Below the pieces are notes generated by a model. The model was not told the DNA's origin and ran no database searches. It saw nothing but the letters and a program-made list of their open reading frames with translations. From the NCBI GenBank assembly GCA_021772235.1, contig JAJFMI010000014.1, positions 1 through 5,264 on the forward strand: a DNA stretch of 5,264 bases. Direction: 5' to 3'. Origin of the DNA: Chlamydiota bacterium (GTDB lineage Bacteria; Chlamydiota; Chlamydiia; Chlamydiales; JAJFMI01). Below are positions 1 to 5,256 of this stretch, one piece after another. Positions within the stretch are counted from its first letter, which is position 1. Each line of letters starts with the position of its first letter. A program made the position numbers and the translations under genes.

Positions 1-59
1 CCAACGCCCGTGCGCTGTCTAAGCTCTTTTACTTGTGCAGGAGTTACCTTTGTGCTCAT
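1..59 (-). CDS. tsf: Elongation factor Ts, N-terminal fragment (cut by window edge)
   Basis: Only the first 19 codons are in the window. They read MSTKVTPAQVKELRQRTGVG, the last residue being inferred from an incomplete codon. The helix and the L-R-x-x-T-G-V-G motif are the standard EF-Ts N-terminus (UBA-like segment that contacts EF-Tu). EF-Ts is the cytoplasmic guanine-nucleotide exchange factor that recycles EF-Tu. The ATG shares its first base with the TAA stop of rpsB (TAATG), and a Shine-Dalgarno sequence lies inside the end of rpsB, so translation is probably coupled. Gene order rpsB-tsf is conserved across most bacteria, which supports the call despite the short length. The rest of the gene lies beyond position 1. 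Confidence 0.93.
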   Translation of the reverse strand, partial: MSTKVTPAQVKELRQRTGV

Positions 60-829
60 TATTTCTCTCCTTCTACATCTTCAACGATCTCTTCAACCTG
101 AGTTTCGATAGTCTCTTTCGTTGTTTTATGAATTTCAATACTCTTAGCAGCCTTCTTTTCAATGATGGCATCGGTCAAAGCGCCTAAGATCAACTTAACA
201 CTTTTTAAAGCGTCATCATTACAAGGAATGACATGATCGATTGGATCAGGATCACAGTTTGTATCAACAAGAGCCAAAACAGGAATACCCAATTTATTCG
301 CTTCTGCAACTGCAATATGCTCCTTACTTGGATCAACAACAATGATCAAACCTGGGGGTTTGCGCATAGCACGAATACCAGAAAGGTTACGATCTAATTT
401 TTCTTGAGATTTAGCCATAAGAACAAGCTCTTTTTTCTTAAAGCCCTCACCGCCAGAAGCGATTACTTTTTCAATCTGTTCAAGCTTCTTAACGGAAGCA
501 CGAATTGTAGATAAGTTTGTCAACATCCCACCAAGCCAGCGCTCAGAAACGTAAGATTCGCCCGCATTTTCTGCGCACTCCTTAACAACACTTTTAGCCT
601 GTTTTTTGGTGCCGACAAAAAGAATTTTTTGATGATTTTCTGCAGCCTCTTCAACCATTTCGACAGCAGTTCTTAGTTGTTGCATGGTTTTTGCAAGGTC
701 AATGATGCAGATTCCATTGCGTTCCCCAAAGATGTAGGGGCGCATTTTCGGATTCCAGCGACGCTTTTGGTGACCAAAGTGTGCGCCACTCTCTAATAAG
801 TCTTTTACAGTAATTTGTTTTTTAGCCAA
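59..829 (-). CDS. rpsB: 30S ribosomal protein S2
   Basis: Ribosomal protein S2, a late-assembling protein on the cytosolic side of the 30S head-body junction, needed for S1 binding. The 256-aa product is complete and of usual family length. Recognisable S2 blocks run in order: AHFGHQKRRWNPKMRPYIF (residues 16-34), NGICIIDLAKT (38-48), FVGTKKQA (71-78), SERWLGGMLTN (95-105), PPGLIIVVDP (158-167), and GIPVLALVDTNCDPD followed by DHVIPCNDDA (181-207). The C-terminal tail (about 228-256) is charged, Glu-rich and variable, as is common in S2. The start is a TTG; no in-frame ATG fits, and an excellent AGGAGGG lies 7 nt upstream. The gene heads an operon with tsf. A short leader with a stable hairpin suggests autoregulation as known for E. 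coli rpsB, but that is inference. Confidence 0.98.
   Translation of the reverse strand: MAKKQITVKDLLESGAHFGHQKRRWNPKMRPYIFGERNGICIIDLAKTMQQLRTAVEMVEEAAENHQKILFVGTKKQAKSVVKECAENAGESYVSERWLGGMLTNLSTIRASVKKLEQIEKVIASGGEGFKKKELVLMAKSQEKLDRNLSGIRAMRKPPGLIIVVDPSKEHIAVAEANKLGIPVLALVDTNCDPDPIDHVIPCNDDALKSVKLILGALTDAIIEKKAAKSIEIHKTTKETIETQVEEIVEDVEGEK
67..72 (-). promoter_or_regulatory. Ribosome binding site of tsf
   Basis: AAGGAG on the minus strand, 7 nt ahead of the tsf ATG and wholly inside the last codons of rpsB. Together with the TAATG junction it indicates coupled or independent re-initiation at tsf within one rpsB-tsf message. Confidence 0.75.
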
Positions 830-836
830 GTCTTGT

Positions 837-843
837 CCCTCCT
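837..843 (-). promoter_or_regulatory. Ribosome binding site of rpsB (decides the TTG start)
   Basis: AGGAGGG on the minus strand, separated by 7 nt (ACAAGAC) from the TTG start of rpsB. An ATG lies 23 nt upstream of the TTG but is out of frame, so this site is the main reason to accept TTG. Confidence 0.85.
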
Positions 844-856
844 GTTTGACATCAGC

Positions 857-877
857 ATCCCTAGCTTGGCTAGAGAT
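857..877 (-). promoter_or_regulatory. Hairpin in the rpsB leader, possible S2 autoregulatory element
   Basis: In the rpsB mRNA the sequence ATCTCTAGC, loop CAA, GCTAGGGAT forms a 9-bp stem (one U-G pair) with a 3-nt loop. It ends 13 nt before the Shine-Dalgarno sequence. It is not followed by a U-run, so it does not look like a terminator. Leader structures of rpsB that bind S2 and repress translation are established in gammaproteobacteria; whether this hairpin does the same is inference. Confidence 0.5.
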
Positions 878-906
878 TTCGATCTTGGTTATGAATTAAC
901 CTCTTC

Positions 907-935
907 AACATAACACATGCAGAGCAAATAGACAA
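907..935 (-). promoter_or_regulatory. Candidate promoter of rpsB-tsf
   Basis: On the minus strand TTGTCT (930-935, 4/6 to the -35 consensus) is separated by exactly 17 nt from TATGTT (907-912, 4/6 to the -10 consensus). A TG dinucleotide sits in the extended -10 position. Transcription would start near 900 and give a leader of about 70 nt containing the hairpin and the Shine-Dalgarno site. The position just outside the palindromic element makes it the best candidate, but it is predicted only from consensus matches. Confidence 0.45.
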
Positions 936-942
936 GAACAAA

Positions 943-1207
943 GGGCTTCATATCGCAAAGCAAAATTGCGACGCAGGAGGATGGGTAGTGCTTTGCACGC
1001 CCCTAGTACTGTAAATCAAAAGATTTTGCAGGTATTTTTAACGTGAAAGCTCTCGAGCTTGGGCTATCGCAAATGACCTAGTATTAATGGAATACGAGGT
1101 CATTTGCGATAGTTCAATCTCGTGGCTTTGACGCAAAAATAACGCTAAAATCTTTTGATTTACAGTACTTGGACGAGCAGGCGATTTGGCACAGCGAGAT
1201 GCAGCCC
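943..1207. repeat. Outer imperfect inverted repeat enclosing the core palindrome
   Basis: The palindrome of the core continues outward in diverged form. GGGCTTCATATCGC (943-956) matches the reverse complement of 1194-1207 (GGGCTGCATCTCGC) at 12 of 14 bases. Next, GCAAAATTGC (960-969) matches GCCAAATCGC at 8 of 10. Just outside the core, TGCACGCCCCT (995-1004 region) resembles TGCTCGTCCA on the other side. The left arm is about 24 nt longer, with extra sequence around 970-994. No coding sequence is visible. The whole 265-bp block fills most of the gap between rpsB and the tRNA gene and looks like a non-autonomous mobile or repetitive element. Family unknown to me. Confidence 0.6.
1005..1169. 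repeat. 165-bp near-perfect palindrome with 23-bp terminal inverted repeats (MITE-like)
   Basis: The first 23 bases (1005-1027, beginning AGTACTGTAAATC) are an exact reverse complement of the last 23 (1147-1169). Pairing continues inward with few gaps: TATTTTT (1033-1039) with 1135-1141, AAAGC (1046-1050) with 1125-1129, and CTATCGCAAATGACCT (1064-1079) exactly with 1097-1112. The innermost pair is GTATT with AATAC around the 5-nt loop AATGG (1086-1090). As RNA it would be a single hairpin of about 75 bp. Size, perfect ends and absence of coding capacity are typical of miniature inverted-repeat transposable elements. The flanks (CCCCT and TGGAC) give no convincing target duplication, although CTAG and CTTG overlap the ends. 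It could also act as a transcription barrier between the tRNA and rpsB. Confidence 0.75.
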
Positions 1208-1232
1208 ATATCATTTTTTAAAAAAATGATAT
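1208..1232 (-). terminator. AT-rich palindrome at the 3' end of tRNA-Gly, possible terminator
   Basis: ATATCATTTTTT (1208-1219) is an exact inverted repeat of 1221-1232 with one A between, so the RNA could form about 10 bp closed by a small A/U loop. It begins immediately after the last base of the tRNA gene. On either strand the stem contains a run of six to seven T or A, resembling a weak bidirectional intrinsic terminator, but there is no GC-rich stem followed by a separate U-tract. It may instead be a tRNA 3'-trailer structure or the border of the adjacent repeat. Confidence 0.4.
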
Positions 1233-1303
1233 AGCGCCTGATCAGAATCGAACTGACACTAATAGCTTGGAAGGCTATTGTTCTACCATTGAACTACAGG
1301 CGC
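1233..1303 (-). tRNA. tRNA-Gly, anticodon TCC
   Basis: A full 71-nt cloverleaf reads on the minus strand. The acceptor stem GCGCCTG pairs with CAGGCGC. The D arm is GTTC / loop AATGGTA / GAAC, and the anticodon stem is ATAGC / GCTAT with loop CTTCCAA (anticodon TCC at 1269-1271). The variable loop is TAGT, and the T arm is GTCAG / TTCGATT / CTGAT with one G-U pair. The discriminator base is U, as expected for bacterial tRNA-Gly. The 3' CCA is not encoded, so a CCA-adding enzyme must complete it. It reads GGA codons and, with wobble, GGG. It points toward rpsB, on the same strand. Confidence 0.97.
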
Positions 1304-1314
1304 TTAGAAGACAG

Positions 1315-1320
1315 AGTATG
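1315..1320 (-). promoter_or_regulatory. Candidate extended -10 box for tRNA-Gly
   Basis: CATACT (4/6 to TATAAT) is preceded by TGG, giving an extended -10 form, and would start transcription only a few bases ahead of the mature tRNA. The best upstream -35-like hexamer, TTGGGT (1342-1347), is 21 nt away, which is too far, so the call rests on the -10 alone. Confidence 0.3.
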
Positions 1321-1377
1321 CCACACCCGATTATTTTCATCACCCAAAAAATTTATCTGGTAAGATTACAGTTTTTT

Positions 1378-1386
1378 TGCTACATT
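1378..1386 (+). promoter_or_regulatory. Candidate extended -10 promoter for the 1416-2489 / pbp2 operon
   Basis: TGC followed by TACATT (1381-1386, 4/6 to TATAAT) lies about 30 nt before the ATG at 1416. It is preceded by a T-run that could act as an AT-rich upstream element. No good -35 hexamer sits at 16-18 nt. The 112-bp stretch 1304-1415 must hold the start signals for both the tRNA (leftward) and this operon (rightward), since nothing else is coded there. Confidence 0.28.
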
Positions 1387-1404
1387 CTTCCACTGCAACA
1401 ACAC

Positions 1405-1410
1405 AAAAGG
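1405..1410 (+). promoter_or_regulatory. Ribosome binding site of the 357-aa protein gene
   Basis: AAAAGG lies 5 nt before the ATG at 1416. It is a moderate Shine-Dalgarno match at usable spacing and supports this start. Confidence 0.5.
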
Positions 1411-1415
1411 CATAG

Positions 1416-2489
1416 ATGAGCAACAGTATTACGAAATTTTGGAATTTAGGCGATAAGTTCTATTTTATCACGGGAGAAGGCAAGACTTATTTTGAAGAGA
1501 GTACAACGGGAAAAGTTGTTCGTCTAATAGATGAAACTGAAGGTCACCAATTTCTTACCCCTCTTCCAAATAACCGAGGTCTTTTCCTGCAGAATAGTGA
1601 TCGCCTTGTTGTTTATAGCATGTTTACCTCTACTGAAATTTTCGAGCTGAGCAAACTCCCTCAAGGAGCAGAAAAAATTATCTGCGTAGCAAACGAAAAG
1701 TTTTGCGTACTGGCCCACAAAAAATCGGAAATGAGCCCAACAGATATTTTTCTCTGGAACAGCTCAACTTTAGAAGGGTTATTTCGCTGTTATACAACAA
1801 AAATTTCTGTATCTGCACTAGCGCTTCAAAATGATCGACTCTTTCTTGGGACACGAGGCGGTAACCTCTATTTACAAGAGTTAACTGGTGACCAGCCAAA
1901 CATCTCTTTTAGCACCCCCATTCATAGTTACAACTACGCAATTCGATTGCTTCTACCTATAGAAGATTCTCTTCTAATCAAAACATCAAAAGGAATTTTC
2001 CGTTTTTCGATTCCAAATAGGCAGCATGCACCCCAACCAAACTACCTAGAATACGTCTTTTCCCCTTTCCAGCATCCGATTGGTTATTCAAATGGCCAGC
2101 TCACTTTATTACAAAAAGGCTCCATTGCCACTTATGATTTTTCGCCTTCTAGCAGCGCTTTCCTTGAGAAATTTATTAAAAAGCTAGACAATTTCAAATC
2201 GATAGAGTCCTATCTTGCTTTTCTCCACTGGCTCTTTCTTCTCCCTCAAAAAACACAAGATGCGCTTTATTTGCATGTAGCACTGCAGCATGGGAAAGAA
2301 GATCTTGACTATGGGCGCCAAGCCTTTCACAATGAAGATGGCCATAGCGCTACGCATAAAGAGCGCCTGCTTGCATTAAGAGAGTGTTTTGAGGAAAAAT
2401 GTACCCCAGAAAGCGACGACAGTTCTTCATCTATTCATAGTTCTTCTCGTCCTTATCGGAGCACGCGTCAGCTATCTTACAATTTATAA
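1416..2489 (+). CDS. Uncharacterised 357-aa protein, beta-propeller-like N-terminal part
   Basis: I do not recognise this protein. Residues about 5-245 are rich in short beta-strand segments with recurring hydrophobic-turn-hydrophobic patterns: KFYFITGEGKTYF (14-26), RLVVYSMF (63-70), DIFLWNSSTLEGLF (110-123), NDRLFLGTRGGNLYLQEL (139-156), DSLLIKTSKGIFRF (184-197) and GQLTLLQKGSIATYDF (227-242). DIFLWNSST resembles the end of a WD40 blade, so a propeller of degenerate WD40/PQQ-like repeats is my guess. Residues about 246-327 look helical (FLEKFIKKLDNFKSIESYLAFLHWLFLL and onward), and the last 30 are Ser/Arg-rich and probably disordered. There is no signal peptide or clear membrane segment, which suggests a cytoplasmic protein. 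The final 33 codons overlap the PBP2 gene in another frame. In Chlamydia this position between rpsB and pbpB carries ompA as I recall; the product here is not a porin. That it is a real gene is supported by its length, the ATG with a Shine-Dalgarno site and strand continuity with PBP2. Confidence 0.8.
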   Translation: MSNSITKFWNLGDKFYFITGEGKTYFEESTTGKVVRLIDETEGHQFLTPLPNNRGLFLQNSDRLVVYSMFTSTEIFELSKLPQGAEKIICVANEKFCVLAHKKSEMSPTDIFLWNSSTLEGLFRCYTTKISVSALALQNDRLFLGTRGGNLYLQELTGDQPNISFSTPIHSYNYAIRLLLPIEDSLLIKTSKGIFRFSIPNRQHAPQPNYLEYVFSPFQHPIGYSNGQLTLLQKGSIATYDFSPSSSAFLEKFIKKLDNFKSIESYLAFLHWLFLLPQKTQDALYLHVALQHGKEDLDYGRQAFHNEDGHSATHKERLLALRECFEEKCTPESDDSSSSIHSSSRPYRSTRQLSYNL

Positions 2490-5256
2490 GCATGAATTAT
2501 ATGAAGAGCGCGCGCGAAAACCGCAAAGGCGCGAAGTAACAAAAGCAGCGCATCGCGGCACAATTTGCGATCGCTTTGGAATCCCCCTTGCCGTGAATCA
2601 GCAGGAGTACCAGATTGCTATTCTCTATGATGCGATTCGGGCTCTGCCACGTGCAAAAAGACGCGGCTATATTGAAGATCTTTCTGATAAGCTTGCAGAA
2701 ATCTTGGGAAAAGATGCTCTCGATATTGAAGACCAAATCTACTCTCATGCCGCTCTTTTTCCTTCACGCCCCCATCTCATTCAAGGAAACTTATCCGAAG
2801 ATCTCTACTATCGTCTCATTGCACTAGAGCGCGAATTTCCTGGCATCCATATGCAGCGCATACCCAAACGCTTCTATCCCCATGAAAAATTGGGCTGTGA
2901 TGTGATCGGCTATATGGGTGCAATCAATCGCCCACGACTTTTCGCCCTTTACCATGAGAGAAATCTGCTGAAGGAGTTTCTAAAAAGCCGTGAAGAAGGA
3001 GACACCCCTCCACTTCCAAAAGGTTTTACAAGTGTAAAAAATGTGTGCAAGCGCATTGGCGCATTGGAAGAGCGTGCCTATTCACAAAATAGCTTCATTG
3101 GCCGCGGAGGCGTTGAAGGACGCTTTGAAGAGAGCTTGCGAGGTTGTGTTGGAACAAAAGCATTTGAAGTCGACCGAGAAGGACGCTACATTCGCAAACT
3201 TCCTGGCGAAGTTGAGGCGCAACCGGGAGAGCGCATCACCCTCTCTATTTCTGCACAATTGCAAGAGTACGCAGAAAAACTTCTAGCCTATAGCGAAGCT
3301 GTTCGCGAAGAGAGATTTGAAAGTGCAGGAAAGCATCACCGGCTTGTGCCCGCTCCATGGATTAAAGGCGGCGCCATCATCGCAATGGTCCCTCAAACAG
3401 GCGAAGTTGTTGCATGCGCCTCTTATCCTCGCTACAATCCCAACGATTTTATCCAAAAAAACAGCAGCGAAATACATAAGTGGCTTGAGAGCCCCACCTA
3501 TATTGCACAAGTTTGGAATGGCGAGCGACCTTTGGAGCGCGAACTCTTCTCATTAAAGAAAAACGCCTACTACCTCGATTCACACGAAATGAGTTGGGAA
3601 TTTTTCTTAAGTCGAGTGCTCTCAAAAAATAGCGAGCTAAAGAAAAAACTCCTTTCGCTGAAAACGATGGGCGAAGTTTTTGAGCAAGAAGAGATCCCTC
3701 TGCTCTCCCTACTTGTCGACCGCGATAACATTTCCTCTGAGCTGCAACAATATATCGCCCCCCTTTCCCCCTCCGGATTTCGCTCTCTTTGCCAGAAAAA
3801 AGCCAGTCTTGAAAAACGAGCCAAAGAAGAAGCGCGTAAAAGTTTTCACCTGAATGAATTTCGCGCTTGGCGCGCGGAACACTTTGCCACTTATCTAAAA
3901 GAAAAGCGCCTCATCGAAAGAGAAAACAAACGTGTTGAGCGTCCCTACACCGACTATTTACGCGCAAAAGAGCGTGAACTCTTTACCGAATTTTGGGAGG
4001 AAAATCGCTACGCGCTGATCCACCTAGAGTGGGTAGAAAATCTACCGAAGCATTTGCAAAAAGAGGCGATTGATGCGATGCGTTCCTACGAAGAATTGCC
4101 GCGTGATTTACAAAAACTTGCCAGCCATTTTGCCAAATACCCTTTCGGTTACTTGAGTTCTTATGGCATCCATCAAGCAACACCACAAGGATCGATATTT
4201 AAACTTGTAACAGCGTATGAAGCGATGCGTCAACAACTCGAGCAGCGCAAAGAGATTAATCCCCTGACACTTATCGATGATTATCGCCCCTACCAAAAAA
4301 CGAAAGAAGGACCCGTCCTAGGATTTACAACGAGCGGAAAAAAAATCTCTCGCCGTTATCGCGGTGGAACGCTTCCTAGATCGCGTCTGGACATCGGCCG
4401 CATCGATATGCAAAGCGCGATTGAACGCTCCAGCAACCTCTATTTTTCTCTTCTCGCAGGCGACATCCTAAAACGCCCCACTGACCTACTTGACGCGGCA
4501 AAATCTTTTGGATTTGGCGAGCGCACCGGGATCGATCTTCCTGGAGAATATCGCGGCATTTTGCCTCGTGATCTGCGCGATAATCGTACCGGTCTCTACT
4601 CACTTGCAATTGGCCAACACTCCCTTGCAGTCACGCCTCTACAAACCGCACGCCTCCTTGCCACCATTGCTAATGGCGGACACCTTGTAAAACCACAAAT
4701 TGTGCATCAGCGAAGCGGCGAAAAAAAACAGCCCTCGCCATTCACCGCAACAAACTATCCCTACAAAGAAGAACTCCAGAATATTGGTATTGATTTCCCC
4801 CTCTTTTCGCAAACGGTAATCGAAGAAAAAACCCCTTACATAGAGGATGAGAAGCCCACAATCGCCCGAAGCATTACAATGCCAGATCAGCTGCGCAAAA
4901 CACTCCTAAAAGGAATGGCAGATGTAGTTCAAGGAGAAAAAGGATCTGCGCGTCCTAGCCGTATTCGCACGCTCTACGACCACCCCCCTTTTCGAAAAAC
5001 CTACCACGCCCTCAAACATCAACTTGCCGGCAAAACCTCCACCGCTGAATTTATCTACCGCCCCTGCCTTGACTCTGGCGAAGCGATCAAATGCAAAGAC
5101 ATCTGGTTTGGCGGCATCTCTTCCGATCCGGACCTCGACCATCCCGACCTCGTTGTCGTTGTCTATCTTCGCTTTGGAGATTACGGAAAAGAGGCAGCAC
5201 CGCTTGCAGCAGAAATCATTTCAAAATGGCGCGAATTAAACAACAAAACCCTTTAA
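2389..5256 (+). CDS. pbpB: Penicillin-binding protein 2 (class B PBP, peptidoglycan transpeptidase)
   Basis: This is a D,D-transpeptidase that cross-links peptidoglycan outside the inner membrane, expected to partner RodA and MreB. In chlamydiae it serves division-site wall synthesis and is the mecillinam target. Residues 1-10 are cytoplasmic and 12-33 form a single membrane anchor. The pedestal/dimerisation domain follows (about 45-285), with RGTICDR (56-62) and later IGRGGVEGRFEESLRG (237-252). The transpeptidase domain opens with GGAIIAMVPQTGEVVACASYP (327-347). Catalytic motifs are GSIFK (S602, K605), SSN (681-683) and KTS (882-884, where KTG is usual). WFGGI (906-910) and APLAAEI near the end match the fold's last strand and helix. 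About 210 charged, helical residues (about 385-597) are inserted before the active-site Ser, making 955 aa; chlamydial PbpB is also unusually long. The TTG start is the first possible start after an in-frame TAA at 2377. The next in-frame Met is residue 155, beyond the anchor. The Shine-Dalgarno match is weak (AAGAGAG, 2378-2384). The start overlaps the upstream gene by 101 nt. The gene stops 8 nt before the window end; no terminator is visible. I cannot exclude the FtsI/PBP3 class on motifs alone. Confidence 0.93.
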   Translation: MRKNVPQKATTVLHLFIVLLVLIGARVSYLTIYKHELYEERARKPQRREVTKAAHRGTICDRFGIPLAVNQQEYQIAILYDAIRALPRAKRRGYIEDLSDKLAEILGKDALDIEDQIYSHAALFPSRPHLIQGNLSEDLYYRLIALEREFPGIHMQRIPKRFYPHEKLGCDVIGYMGAINRPRLFALYHERNLLKEFLKSREEGDTPPLPKGFTSVKNVCKRIGALEERAYSQNSFIGRGGVEGRFEESLRGCVGTKAFEVDREGRYIRKLPGEVEAQPGERITLSISAQLQEYAEKLLAYSEAVREERFESAGKHHRLVPAPWIKGGAIIAMVPQTGEVVACASYPRYNPNDFIQKNSSEIHKWLESPTYIAQVWNGERPLERELFSLKKNAYYLDSHEMSWEFFLSRVLSKNSELKKKLLSLKTMGEVFEQEEIPLLSLLVDRDNISSELQQYIAPLSPSGFRSLCQKKASLEKRAKEEARKSFHLNEFRAWRAEHFATYLKEKRLIERENKRVERPYTDYLRAKERELFTEFWEENRYALIHLEWVENLPKHLQKEAIDAMRSYEELPRDLQKLASHFAKYPFGYLSSYGIHQATPQGSIFKLVTAYEAMRQQLEQRKEINPLTLIDDYRPYQKTKEGPVLGFTTSGKKISRRYRGGTLPRSRLDIGRIDMQSAIERSSNLYFSLLAGDILKRPTDLLDAAKSFGFGERTGIDLPGEYRGILPRDLRDNRTGLYSLAIGQHSLAVTPLQTARLLATIANGGHLVKPQIVHQRSGEKKQPSPFTATNYPYKEELQNIGIDFPLFSQTVIEEKTPYIEDEKPTIARSITMPDQLRKTLLKGMADVVQGEKGSARPSRIRTLYDHPPFRKTYHALKHQLAGKTSTAEFIYRPCLDSGEAIKCKDIWFGGISSDPDLDHPDLVVVVYLRFGDYGKEAAPLAAEIISKWRELNNKTL

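Noticed and set aside
857..877. rpsB leader hairpin as a transcription terminator
   Set aside because: Neither strand has a T-run after the stem.
1003..1171. CTAG / CTTG at the palindrome ends as a 4-bp target-site duplication
   Set aside because: The two copies differ at one base and overlap the inverted repeat itself, so they cannot be distinguished from the repeat ends.
943..1207. CRISPR array or small-protein gene in the gap between rpsB and the tRNA
   Set aside because: There are no regularly spaced direct repeats; the only repeats are inverted, and no reading frame of useful length with a start and ribosome binding site is present.
1360..1378. GTAAGATTAC followed by seven Ts as an intrinsic terminator on the plus strand
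   Set aside because: The potential stem is only 4 bp with a 2-nt loop, AT-rich, and lies directly upstream of a gene start; more likely part of an AT-rich promoter region.
1524..1899. Short minus-strand reading frames inside the 357-aa gene
   Set aside because: They overlap each other and the longer plus-strand frame, and show no family motifs; considered shadows.
2497..2748. Minus-strand and alternate-frame reading frames inside the PBP2 gene (for example 2497-2748, 3283-3510, 3570-3824, 4906-5142)
   Set aside because: No recognisable protein features or ribosome binding sites; the plus-strand frame is fully explained by PBP2 motifs.
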